From positions 1-20,144 of the forward strand of contig JAIYAA010000393.1 in NCBI GenBank assembly GCA_027489295.1: a stretch of 20,144 bases of DNA, read 5' to 3'. This DNA comes from Sphingomonadales bacterium (lineage in GTDB: Bacteria > Pseudomonadota > Alphaproteobacteria > Sphingomonadales > Sphingomonadaceae). Position numbers and translations under genes: made by a program. Positions 6,770-13,881 of this stretch are shown one piece after another (within the stretch, counting starts at the first letter, position 1; the number at the start of each line of letters is the position of its first letter). The notes below the pieces were generated by a model. That model did not search any database, had not been told where the DNA came from, and saw only the letters and a program-made list of their open reading frames with translations.

Positions 6770-7618
6770 TTACTTCCTTTGATTTGTTGAAGAATTGTTA
6801 ACCGGCACTGTCCTGAGCCGGTTTTCGACAATACGATGTTGAAAAAGTCCGAAGAGTAGGATGATGTTCAGTGGGACGAGTTCAAACCACCAGAACAGCC
6901 GTGGATTGCCGAAAAGGCAGGCAAGGAAAATCGCATAAACCCGCACATTGGCGGACAAGAGGCTCATCACCCGCATCGGCCTGGCGGCCAGGGCGCCATA
7001 GGTTGCGGCAAGGTCAGCGGGCGCGTGGTGATGCCCCAGCGCGTCATCGAACCGCGCGGCAACCCGATCCAGCATTCCCCAGCCATAATCATATAGTTGA
7101 ACGAGCGGATTACGGCTTGGCACAGGCCGAGCGATCATCGCCACTGCCTTGCAACGACGGTGAAAGCGGGCCCGCTCGCTTTCGTACATGTTGGACTGGA
7201 TCATATGGGCAACACCCGCGGCGATCGCCAGTGCCCACCCTTCCAATGTGCCAATCGACAAGGCCAGCGAAACATAGATCAGGATGAAAACGCCATGGTC
7301 GCACAACCCATCCAGCACGCGCCCCAACGGACTGGCGGTGCCCGTAGCCCGAGCGATCATCCCGTCCAGGCCGTCGGCGATGAGCCAGCCCACGGACAGC
7401 AGCAAGCCGGCAAGGGCAAAAGGCCACATTTTCCACTGGGCGTAGGCGAGAGCCGCTACCGTGCCCAAGGCCAGGCCGCCCAGGGAAACGGCATTGGCGG
7501 AGATTTCGCGCTTGAGAAACCAGGGCAGCAGGCGGCGCGCTGCCGGATGTATAATCCACAGGTTTGTCGGATCTTCGATCCGACGGTCGCGTGACAGGTC
7601 GGTCATAGCAAGCGTCAT
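6770..7618 (-). CDS. CDP-alcohol phosphatidyltransferase-family enzyme, probable inositol-phosphate head-group transferase
   Basis: A 282-residue integral membrane enzyme. The diagnostic family motif D-x2-DG-x2-AR-x8-G-x3-D-x3-D is complete: D82, D85-G86, A89-R90, G99, D103 and D107 within ADGLDGMIARATGT and GRVLDGLCD. About six hydrophobic helices surround it, and LLSANVRVYAIFLACLFG to LFGLF forms the last pair. Family members exchange CMP between a CDP-activated alcohol and a second alcohol at the cytoplasmic face. The co-operonic inositol synthase and IPCT-like gene suggest that CDP-inositol is the donor and a membrane lipid alcohol, or inositol phosphate itself, the acceptor. A classical phosphatidylinositol-phosphate synthase using CDP-diacylglycerol would not need the cytidylyltransferase. 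ATG 7618 was chosen as the longest start; ATG 7606 is possible and neither has a strong ribosome-binding site. It is the first gene of its operon. Confidence 0.85.
   Translation of the reverse strand: MTLAMTDLSRDRRIEDPTNLWIIHPAARRLLPWFLKREISANAVSLGGLALGTVAALAYAQWKMWPFALAGLLLSVGWLIADGLDGMIARATGTASPLGRVLDGLCDHGVFILIYVSLALSIGTLEGWALAIAAGVAHMIQSNMYESERARFHRRCKAVAMIARPVPSRNPLVQLYDYGWGMLDRVAARFDDALGHHHAPADLAATYGALAARPMRVMSLLSANVRVYAIFLACLFGNPRLFWWFELVPLNIILLFGLFQHRIVENRLRTVPVNNSSTNQRK
7566..7584. repeat. Hairpin inside the 5' end of the CDP-alcohol phosphotransferase gene
   Basis: GTCGGATC (7566-7573), loop TTC, and GATCCGAC (7577-7584) form a perfect 8-bp stem 35-53 bases into the coding sequence of the first operon gene. 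It may simply reflect codon choice. An effect on early translation is conceivable but unproven. Confidence 0.4.
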
Positions 7619-7903
7619 TGAACCGTAATCTACGGGTTAAGGTGTCCGTTCAGCAAGCGATTTGCACAGGCGGTCACCCGCCGGTTCAGGGGAGCACCCA
7701 TCGGCGATCGTGGCGCCGGCCTGCATCCGGCGCCCGCAGCGCCACGAATTGGCGGTGACTCTCGCTGGAGTTTGCTGTTAAGGGGCGATTTGTGTCCGCC
7801 ATAAACCTGTTATGCCGACTGCTCCGGACGATCGGAATGTCAGCCATTGTTGGCCCAGATCCGGTGCGAATCCAGCGAGTCACGCCGCGATGAATGCCGA
7901 CTG
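7619..7903. promoter_or_regulatory. Divergent intergenic region between the inositol operon and the MlaA-flippase unit
   Basis: About 285 bases separate the two divergent start codons, and promoters for both directions must lie here. No textbook -35/-10 pair stands out on either strand. The stretch is visibly richer in A and T near 7760-7830. A GC-rich inverted repeat sits in the middle (7712-7734) and is listed separately. A shared regulatory region would allow the two units to be co-regulated. Confidence 0.5.
7712..7734. repeat. GC-rich inverted repeat in the divergent promoter region
   Basis: GGCGCCGG (7712-7719) and CCGGCGCC (7727-7734) form a perfect 8-bp inverted repeat with a 7-base spacer. 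There is no T tract on either side, so a terminator is unlikely. Its location between two divergent genes makes a regulator-binding site or an mRNA leader hairpin possible. Confidence 0.45.
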
Positions 7904-8878
7904 ATGGGCATCTCTACTCTTATGGCGGCGATGCTCGTGGTGAGCGGCCCTGCGGCGTCGGACGCGGCAGGCACGCCTGACGAACTGATCGCAGCGCCGA
8001 TCCTTTCCGTCGTACTGGCCGCCGCCGATGCCGCGTCCACATCCTCGCCGGGGCAAGCCACGGTTGCGCCGACTCCGCCGGTTCCTCAGACTGCCAGCGG
8101 CGCAACCGAGCAAGCCGGACAGGAAAAAGCGGACGATGTCGAGATCATCGTTAGCGCTAGGCCACGCCCACCCCGCGAGGATCCTCTTCAGGAAGTGAAC
8201 CTGAAGACATATGCCGCCGTGCAGACCGCGGACAAGCTCGTCGTCGCACCCGCGGCCAAGGCCTATTCCAAAATACTACCGTCGTTTTTCCGCGCGGGAT
8301 TGCGCCATTTTTTCAATAATTTGAACGAACCAATCGTCTTCGTGAACTTTCTCCTGCAGCACAAGATCGGGAAGGCGTTCGAGACGGTCGGGCGCTTTGG
8401 AGTCAATTCCACCCTGGGTGTCGCCGGACTGGTGGACGTGGCAAAAAAGGCGCCTTTCAAGCTTCCCAAGAGGCGCAACAGCTTTGCCAACACGTTGGGA
8501 TTCTACGGCGTAAAGCCAGGCCCCTTTCTTTTCCTTCCACTCGTCGGGCCGACGACGGTGCGTGATCTTGTCGGCCTTTCAGTGGACAAGCTTCTACTAC
8601 CGTCGACGGTCGGGAAGCCCTTTAACCGCGTCTGGTACACGTTGCCCGCCACCATCATCGGAACGTTGGACGATCGGGTTGAGTTTGCCGACAAGTTGCA
8701 GAAGTTCCGCGACTCGCCGGACCCCTATTCGGCTTCACGCGCTTCCTACCTCCAGTCCAGGCAGGCGGAAATCGACGCTTTGCATGTTCACGGCCATCGC
8801 CGGCGGAAGCCGGAGGTGCAGGCAGACACGCCCGCACCACCACCACCACCACCACCGGCGCCGGATGCCGCCAAATGA
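7904..8878 (+). CDS. MlaA (VacJ)-family protein with a long N-terminal extension and no lipobox
   Basis: A 324-residue protein from ATG 7904; an in-frame TTG at 7847 with GGAA upstream would add 19 residues. Family motifs are present in order: DPLQEVN (93-99), NNLNEP (138-143), RFGVNSTLGVAGLVDVA (164-180) and the block LGFYGVKPGPFLFLPLVGP (198-216) with TTVRD. MlaA is normally an outer-membrane lipoprotein of about 250 residues that removes mislocalised phospholipids from the outer leaflet together with porins and the MlaBCDEF system. Here the N-terminus is a hydrophobic segment (1-17) without a lipidation cysteine. It is followed by about 70 Ala/Pro/Thr-rich residues and a VEIIVSARPRPP stretch reminiscent of TonB-receptor N-termini. 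The C-terminus carries seven consecutive prolines. Its stop overlaps the flippase start (ATGA). The link with inositol lipid synthesis is inferred from position. Confidence 0.85.
   Translation: MGISTLMAAMLVVSGPAASDAAGTPDELIAAPILSVVLAAADAASTSSPGQATVAPTPPVPQTASGATEQAGQEKADDVEIIVSARPRPPREDPLQEVNLKTYAAVQTADKLVVAPAAKAYSKILPSFFRAGLRHFFNNLNEPIVFVNFLLQHKIGKAFETVGRFGVNSTLGVAGLVDVAKKAPFKLPKRRNSFANTLGFYGVKPGPFLFLPLVGPTTVRDLVGLSVDKLLLPSTVGKPFNRVWYTLPATIIGTLDDRVEFADKLQKFRDSPDPYSASRASYLQSRQAEIDALHVHGHRRRKPEVQADTPAPPPPPPPAPDAAK
8835..8855 (+). repeat. (CAC)7 microsatellite encoding polyproline
   Basis: Seven tandem CAC units, read in frame as CCA/CCN proline codons, form the PPPPPPP tract at residues 312-318 of the MlaA-like protein. 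Triplet repeats can vary in length without breaking the frame. The tract is at the extreme C-terminus and outside the MlaA core. Confidence 0.85.
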
Positions 8879-10353
8879 CGGTTGACGGGTCGTCCCATGT
8901 GACACCCGAAGCCCAGAATTCCGATGGAAAGGAACACCTCCACCGCGGCGCGCTGGCCGTAGGCGGCGGTTTCGCCATCAAGTTTGGGGCGCGCATTTCG
9001 TTCTTGCTGGTTGCCGCCGTACTTTACGGCGCCACGCTCTACGGCGCTTACAGTGTCGCGCTCGCTGTCGTCGAGGTTTCCGTCACCATCGGCGGTGCGG
9101 GCATGAAGACCATGCTTTTCCAGATTTTGGAAAATAAGGAGCATTCGACGTCGCCAGGGGACCGTCTGCTCGAAACCGGCCTGATCGTCGTCAGTGCCAG
9201 CCTGTTGGTCAGCGCGCTGATCGTTGCATGCATACTGCTCTTGCCAGGGCTGGGACTTGTCGGATGGACCCTTCTATGGATGGCACCGGTCATCCTTGGG
9301 CAAGCGTTGCTGGATCTCCTGCTCGCGGCAACACGCTGGCGGGGGCTTGTCCGCTACGAGGTGCTCTGCAGAAGCATCATCGAGCCCTATGTGGCCGTTT
9401 TGGTATCCGTGGCCGTCTTCTGGATTGGTGCACCGCAATTCGGTCTGGTGATGGGCTATGCCGCCGGCACGCTTGCGGCACTGGTTTATGCGCTGTCGGG
9501 GGTGCTGCGGAGCTTTGACATGCGAGGCGTGACCATAAGGTCCTCCGGTTTCCGGCAATTGTTCGGCACGATGCGCCGCAATAGTTGGGTGACCGGGACC
9601 GATTGCGTCACCGCGCTTGCCGAGCGGGTGGACCTTTACATCGTCGGCTTGATGTTGGGCGACGCCCCGGCAGGCATCTACGGCGTGGCACGACAGGTTT
9701 GCACCCCCCTTCGCCAGGTGCGCCAGTCCTTCGATGCCCTGTTGACGCCCATCGTGGCACGGGAAGTCGGGCTTTTCGGCCTCGATCGCGCGATGCGTAC
9801 CATTGCCGGCGTGAGCAGGAAGATACTGGATCTGCAGTTGCCGACCTTCCTGTTGATCGCCGGCATGGGCGCGGCGATCCTGCACCTGCTTGGCGGCTAT
9901 TATCCCGCGGCCTATGCTCCGATGCTGATCCTGTGCCTTGCCGAGATTCTGCAGGCCAGCTTCGGCATTGCCGATCTGCTGTTTGCCTATCGCGCGCCGG
10001 GGCGCGGGCTTGTGATCACGGTCGCAGGCACGGTAATCGGCTTGGCGGCATCCCTTCTCCTCGCGCGTTTCGGAATGGCCGGCATCGCCTCCGGGCTGTT
10101 GCTGGGCTATGGTGCCAGGGCCTTGATCCGGCGAAGGATGATCCATGCTCACTTCGCCGTTTCTTCCCCGCTGCGGCCGCTGATCCCGACAGCCATCGCC
10201 TTCGCTGCTGGCGGAGCAGTGATTCTAGCAGCGGTAGCCAGCTTCGACCTAACCTCGATAGTGCCTGCTGTTGTCGCAACGGTTGTTGCCGGAGCTATCT
10301 TCTTTGTGACGAGAAAATTCGTAGGCTACGGATTCCGTCTTCAGGTGGCCTGA
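8875..10353 (+). CDS. MOP-superfamily flippase (Wzx/oligosaccharide-flippase type)
   Basis: A 492-residue inner-membrane protein with about 12-14 hydrophobic helices. After a polar N-terminal tail of some 25 residues, the first helix begins ALAVGGGFAIKFGARISFLL, the usual opening of lipopolysaccharide- and polysaccharide-type flippases. The central WVTGTDCVTALAERVDLYIV region and YGVARQVCTPLRQVRQSFDAL also fit that family. Such proteins move lipid-linked head groups from the cytoplasmic to the periplasmic leaflet. The ATG overlaps the MlaA-like stop by 4 bases, so expression is coupled. No glycosyltransferase or polymerase gene is near, which is unusual for a Wzx, whereas a lipid-synthesis operon is directly divergent. 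An inositol-headed lipid is therefore a reasonable candidate substrate, by inference only. A generic polysaccharide flippase remains the alternative. Confidence 0.8.
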   Translation: MTVDGSSHVTPEAQNSDGKEHLHRGALAVGGGFAIKFGARISFLLVAAVLYGATLYGAYSVALAVVEVSVTIGGAGMKTMLFQILENKEHSTSPGDRLLETGLIVVSASLLVSALIVACILLLPGLGLVGWTLLWMAPVILGQALLDLLLAATRWRGLVRYEVLCRSIIEPYVAVLVSVAVFWIGAPQFGLVMGYAAGTLAALVYALSGVLRSFDMRGVTIRSSGFRQLFGTMRRNSWVTGTDCVTALAERVDLYIVGLMLGDAPAGIYGVARQVCTPLRQVRQSFDALLTPIVAREVGLFGLDRAMRTIAGVSRKILDLQLPTFLLIAGMGAAILHLLGGYYPAAYAPMLILCLAEILQASFGIADLLFAYRAPGRGLVITVAGTVIGLAASLLLARFGMAGIASGLLLGYGARALIRRRMIHAHFAVSSPLRPLIPTAIAFAAGGAVILAAVASFDLTSIVPAVVATVVAGAIFFVTRKFVGYGFRLQVA

Positions 10354-10623
10354 CGCGGGGAGGAGTGTGTCTGTTTCCGTCGGGCGGGGGCGGTGACAGG
10401 GTGGTCAAGGCCGTACGCCAGCTGATGGTCTATCACGTATCAACCGACGGTTTGACTGAGGTGATGACGCCAGCTCCAGGCACATACATCCAGTGGGCGT
10501 TCGGCGCCGCGGTCTCGGGGAGGCCGCAGAACCAGATTTCTACGCATTCTCGGCATCTTATCCGGCCTCCTGCCCGTAGCTCCACCGCGAGCGCGCTCCG
10601 CGCACGCAATGGGAGAACAACGG
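10354..10623. other. Gene-free interval before the first PEP-CTERM gene
   Basis: No credible gene is seen, and no terminator is visible after the flippase stop. A 10-bp perfect palindrome GAGCGCGCTC lies at 10589-10598, 25 bases upstream of the next start. TTGACT at 10452-10457 could be a -35 but lacks a matching -10. Promoter elements for the next gene are presumed to be here. Confidence 0.4.
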
Positions 10624-11133
10624 ATGAAGATGCTATTGATCGGTGCGAGCGTGCTCACGCTCGCGGTTGCGGCCACGCCTGCGGCGGCTGCACCTCTCCT
10701 CTTCGAGCTTTCCGGATCGCGGAGCGCGAGTTTCGTCCTGGATCCCGAAGCGACCACCCCCGACTTTTTCAGCGCCTCCTTCATCGGGAACCAGGTTTCC
10801 TACAACAGCGTCCAGGGAACGTTCGGCGGCACGCCAGGGTCGGCGTTTGTCGGCTTCGGTACTTTCCTCGCCGCGACGTTGAATATCCAAAGCCCCAATC
10901 TGGGCTTCACCCAGTTCGCCGGCCCGGATCTCTTCACGGTCGCCAACATGCGTCCGGTGTTCAAGCCGGGCACCTACCAGCTGACCAGCATCGTCTCCGG
11001 TTCGAGCACGCTGACGATATCGGCAGCCGCCGTTCCCGAACCCGCCAGCTGGGCGATGCTGCTTGCAGGCTTCGGCATGATGGGCGCGGCGATCCGGTAT
11101 CGCCGCCGCACGATTGCGACAACCTACGCATAG
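10624..11133 (+). CDS. Secreted protein with a PEP-CTERM (PEPxxWA-type) anchor
   Basis: A 169-residue protein starting at ATG 10624, preceded by GGGAGAA at 10611-10617 with ideal spacing; an in-frame ATG at 10609 lacks such a site. Residues 1-23 form a clear signal peptide (MKMLLIGASVLTLAVAATPA). The middle is a Ser/Thr/Gly/Phe-rich, presumably beta-rich extracellular domain that I do not recognise. The C-terminus is the tripartite sorting signal: VPEPASWAMLLAGFGMMG, then a short hydrophobic segment and the basic RYRRR cluster. In sphingomonads such proteins are thought to be processed by an exosortase and sent to the cell surface, biofilm matrix or polysaccharide. No exosortase gene is in this window. 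The gene is monocistronic, with a terminator right behind it. Confidence 0.9.
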   Translation: MKMLLIGASVLTLAVAATPAAAAPLLFELSGSRSASFVLDPEATTPDFFSASFIGNQVSYNSVQGTFGGTPGSAFVGFGTFLAATLNIQSPNLGFTQFAGPDLFTVANMRPVFKPGTYQLTSIVSGSSTLTISAAAVPEPASWAMLLAGFGMMGAAIRYRRRTIATTYA

Positions 11134-11138
11134 GTTGT
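11119..11138 (+). repeat. Hairpin spanning the stop codon of the PEP-CTERM gene
   Basis: ACAACCTA (11119-11126), loop CGCA, and TAGGTTGT (11131-11138) form a perfect 8-bp stem that contains the TAG stop (11131-11133). There is no T tract. It may protect the 3' end or be incidental, since the true terminator follows 20 bases later. Confidence 0.6.
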
Positions 11139-11158
11139 TGGCGGAATGTGTGACGAAG

Positions 11159-11188
11159 AAGCCGCTTGTCAAACGACAGGCGGCTTTT
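11159..11188 (+). terminator. Rho-independent terminator after the first PEP-CTERM gene
   Basis: AAGCCGCTTGTC (11159-11170) pairs with GACAGGCGGCTT (11175-11186) around an AAAC loop. The 12-bp stem has one G-T pair and leads into TTTT. It starts 25 bases after the stop. Confidence 0.88.
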
Positions 11189-11330
11189 CGCGTCGGGCGG
11201 TGCTTCCGGGCAGCGGAGCGCGAGACCGCACGGGCGTCGCTGTCCCGCCGATCGCCCGCCGCTCCCGTATTCGGTTGCAGGGCGCCGATATACTGCTTTC
11301 CCGCCGCATTCCGGTAGCATAGGATCCCTC

Positions 11331-11344
11331 TGACAAGGTTGTCA
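11331..11344. promoter_or_regulatory. Candidate operator upstream of the glucosidase gene
   Basis: TGACAA (11331-11336), GG, TTGTCA (11339-11344) is a perfect inverted repeat centred 42 bases before the ATG at 11380. Short even-spaced palindromes of this kind are typical of LacI-family and other helix-turn-helix regulators of sugar genes. A TATACT -10-like box lies upstream at 11289-11294, without a convincing -35. Function is inferred. Confidence 0.4.
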
Positions 11345-11379
11345 CCGTCATCGGGCGGGGCAGGGCATAGGAGAGGGAC

Positions 11380-13881
11380 ATGGGTGCATTCGTCACGCGG
11401 ACGGCCGTCGCGGCCGGAGGGCTGGCGCTGCTTGCAGCCGCCTCAGGCCCGCAGGCGCTGGCGCAGACGGCGGTGCATCCCGATCGGTGGCCGGTCGCCC
11501 ACAGCCCGGTCGCGCGGGACACGGCCATGGAAGCGCGCATCGGTCAGCTGATTGCGCGCATGTCGATCGAGGAGAAGGTCGGCCAGACCCTCCAGCCCGA
11601 GATGAAGTCGATCACCCCGGCGGACGTCATCGCCTATCACATCGGCTCGATCGAAAATGGCGGCGGCTCGGTCCCGAACGGTGACAAGCACGCCAGTGTC
11701 GCGCAGTGGCTGGCGAAGATCGACGGCTATTGGCGGGCCTCGGTCGATCCCGCCAACAAGGGGCCGCGCATTCCGCTGATGTGGGCATCGGACGCGGTGC
11801 ACGGCCATAACAATGTGTTCGGCGCGACGCTGTTTCCGCACAATATCGGCCTCGGCGCGGCGCGCGATCCCGAGCTGATCCGCCGCATCGGCGCCGCCAC
11901 CGCCGAGGAGGTCCGCGTGCTCGGCATGGACTGGAGCTTCGCCCCGACGCTCGCGGTAGTGCAGGACGATCGCTGGGGCCGCACCTATGAATCCTATTCG
12001 GAGGCGCCGTCGATCGTCGCGGCCTATGCCAAGGCGATGGTCGAGGGGCTGCAGGGCACCGGCCGGGACCTGCTCGGCATCCGCCATGTGATCGCCACCG
12101 CCAAGCATTTCCTGGGAGACGGCGGCACCGATGGCGGTCGCGACCAGGGCGACAACCGCGCGTCCGAAGCGGTGCTGCGCGATGTCCACGGGGCGGGCTA
12201 TCCGGCCGCGGCGAACGGCGGCGTGCAATCGGTGATGGCGAGCTTCTCCAGCTGGCATGGCACCAAGATGCACGCGAACAAGGCGCTGCTTACCGATGTG
12301 CTGAAGGCGCGGATCGGCTTTGACGGGCTGATCATCGGCGACTGGAATGCGCATGGCCAGGTGCCGGGGTGCACCAAGGGCAATTGCGCCGCCGCCTTCA
12401 ACGCCGGGATCGATATCTTCAACGTGCCGGAGGACTGGAAGGCGCTCTATGCCAGCATGGTGCGCGAGGTGCGCGACGGCACCATTCCGATGGCGCGGCT
12501 GGACGACGCCGTTCGCCGGGTGCTGCGCGTGAAAATGCGCGCCGGCGTGTTCGAGGAAGGCCTGCCCTCCACGCGTCCGCTGGCCGGGGACCGGGCGATG
12601 CTCGGCGCGCCGGCGCACCGCGCGATCGCGCGCGAGGCGGTGCGCAAGTCGCTCGTGCTGCTGAAGAACGACACCCGCCTGCTGCCGATCGACCCGCGCG
12701 GCCACCGCATCCTTGTCGCCGGGGCGGGTGCGGACAACATCGCCAAGCAGAGCGGCGGCTGGACGCTCTCCTGGCAGGGCAACGATAACAGCAATGCCGA
12801 TTTCCCGGGCGCGACGTCGATCTGGGCGGGCATCAAGGCGGCGGTGGAGGCCGGCGGCGGCACCGCGCAGCTGAGCCCCGACGGCAGCTTCGACGGGGCT
12901 CGGCCGGATGCGGCGGTGGTGGTGTTCGGCGAGAACCCCTATGCCGAATTCCAGGGCGATCAGGCCGATGTCGCGCTCCATAGCGAGAATGCCGAGAGCC
13001 TGGCGCTGCTGCGCAAGCTGCGCGCCGCCGGGGTGCCGACCGCGGCCGTGCTGATCTCCGGGCGACCGCTGTACGTGAACCCCCAGATCAACGCGGCCGA
13101 TGCGTTCGTCGCCGCATGGCTCCCCGGATCGGAGGGCGCGGGTGTGGCGGACGTCCTGATCGCCGCACCGGGGGGCAAGCCACGGCATGATTTCCGTGGC
13201 ACGCTCTCCTTCTCCTGGCCGAAGCGGGCGGACCAGACGCCGCTCAATGTCAGGCAGCCGGGCTATGACCCGCAATTCGCCTTCGGATACGGGCTTTCGT
13301 ATGCGCGTCCGGCGCGGGTCGGGACGCTGGCGGAGCCGCAAATGGCGGTGGAGAATGCGGCGCGGGGGGTGTTCCTGCAGAACGGCACCGGCACCAACGG
13401 ATTCCAGCTCGTCATCGGCAACGCGCAGGCGCCGCAGATCGCGGCGGTGGGCACCCGGGTGGCCACCTATGGCGACGAAGCGCTGACGTTGCGGCGGATC
13501 GACCGGCGCCGGCAGGAAGACGCCTGGGCCGCCCGCTGGTCGGGGGCCGGATCCGCATGGATCGAACTCCGCCGGCCCGCGCCGATCGATCTGTCGCGCG
13601 AGGCCAATGGCGCGATGGTGCTGCAGATCGAACTTCGCCTGCGCCAGCCGCCGGCATCGCCGGTGACGCTGGCGATCGGCGACGCGCCCGCGCTCCCGAT
13701 CACGGGCCTGCTCGGCACCGCGGGCGAGGCGTGGCGAACCGTGCGCGTGCCGCTGCGCTGCTTCGGCGCGGCTGCCGGGGCGGTTACCGCCATCCGTCTG
13801 CAAAGCGGAGGTGCGCTGGCGTTCGACCTTTCCGACATTTCCTTGCAGGAAACCGTTACAGGCGATCGCTGCCCCGAATGA
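11380..13881 (+). CDS. Secreted glycoside hydrolase family 3 beta-glucosidase (exo-1,3/1,4-glucanase type)
   Basis: An 833-residue enzyme that releases glucose from the non-reducing end of beta-glucans or cello-oligosaccharides, most likely in the periplasm. ATG 11380 is preceded by GGAGAGGG (11370-11377). Residues 1-29 form a signal peptide ending QALAQ. The GH3 TIM-barrel domain (about 50-390) shows PLMWASDAVHGHNNVFGATL, the KH motif at 242-243 in ATAKHFLGDGGTDGG, and the catalytic nucleophile Asp321 in IIGDWNAHG. The alpha/beta sandwich domain (about 415-650) includes KSLVLLKND and GENPYAEFQGDQAD, whose Glu is a candidate acid/base region. A further C-terminal beta-rich domain of about 180 residues, seen in longer GH3 members, may bind carbohydrate. 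It is probably monocistronic. Its 3' end overlaps the converging permease gene by 26 bases. Confidence 0.95.
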   Translation: MGAFVTRTAVAAGGLALLAAASGPQALAQTAVHPDRWPVAHSPVARDTAMEARIGQLIARMSIEEKVGQTLQPEMKSITPADVIAYHIGSIENGGGSVPNGDKHASVAQWLAKIDGYWRASVDPANKGPRIPLMWASDAVHGHNNVFGATLFPHNIGLGAARDPELIRRIGAATAEEVRVLGMDWSFAPTLAVVQDDRWGRTYESYSEAPSIVAAYAKAMVEGLQGTGRDLLGIRHVIATAKHFLGDGGTDGGRDQGDNRASEAVLRDVHGAGYPAAANGGVQSVMASFSSWHGTKMHANKALLTDVLKARIGFDGLIIGDWNAHGQVPGCTKGNCAAAFNAGIDIFNVPEDWKALYASMVREVRDGTIPMARLDDAVRRVLRVKMRAGVFEEGLPSTRPLAGDRAMLGAPAHRAIAREAVRKSLVLLKNDTRLLPIDPRGHRILVAGAGADNIAKQSGGWTLSWQGNDNSNADFPGATSIWAGIKAAVEAGGGTAQLSPDGSFDGARPDAAVVVFGENPYAEFQGDQADVALHSENAESLALLRKLRAAGVPTAAVLISGRPLYVNPQINAADAFVAAWLPGSEGAGVADVLIAAPGGKPRHDFRGTLSFSWPKRADQTPLNVRQPGYDPQFAFGYGLSYARPARVGTLAEPQMAVENAARGVFLQNGTGTNGFQLVIGNAQAPQIAAVGTRVATYGDEALTLRRIDRRRQEDAWAARWSGAGSAWIELRRPAPIDLSREANGAMVLQIELRLRQPPASPVTLAIGDAPALPITGLLGTAGEAWRTVRVPLRCFGAAAGAVTAIRLQSGGALAFDLSDISLQETVTGDRCPE

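Noticed and set aside
7712..7734. The GGCGCCGG/CCGGCGCC hairpin as a transcription terminator.
   Set aside because: It has no T tract on either strand, and it lies between divergent start codons where a terminator is not expected.
8835..8855. The CAC repeat as a CRISPR-like or tandem DNA element.
   Set aside because: It is a simple in-frame triplet run coding for proline. No spaced direct repeats suggesting CRISPR are seen anywhere in the window.
9585..11153. A long plus-strand frame bridging the flippase and the first PEP-CTERM gene.
   Set aside because: It is out of frame with both real genes. Its translation is Arg/Cys/Pro-rich noise, with no ribosome-binding site at the start.
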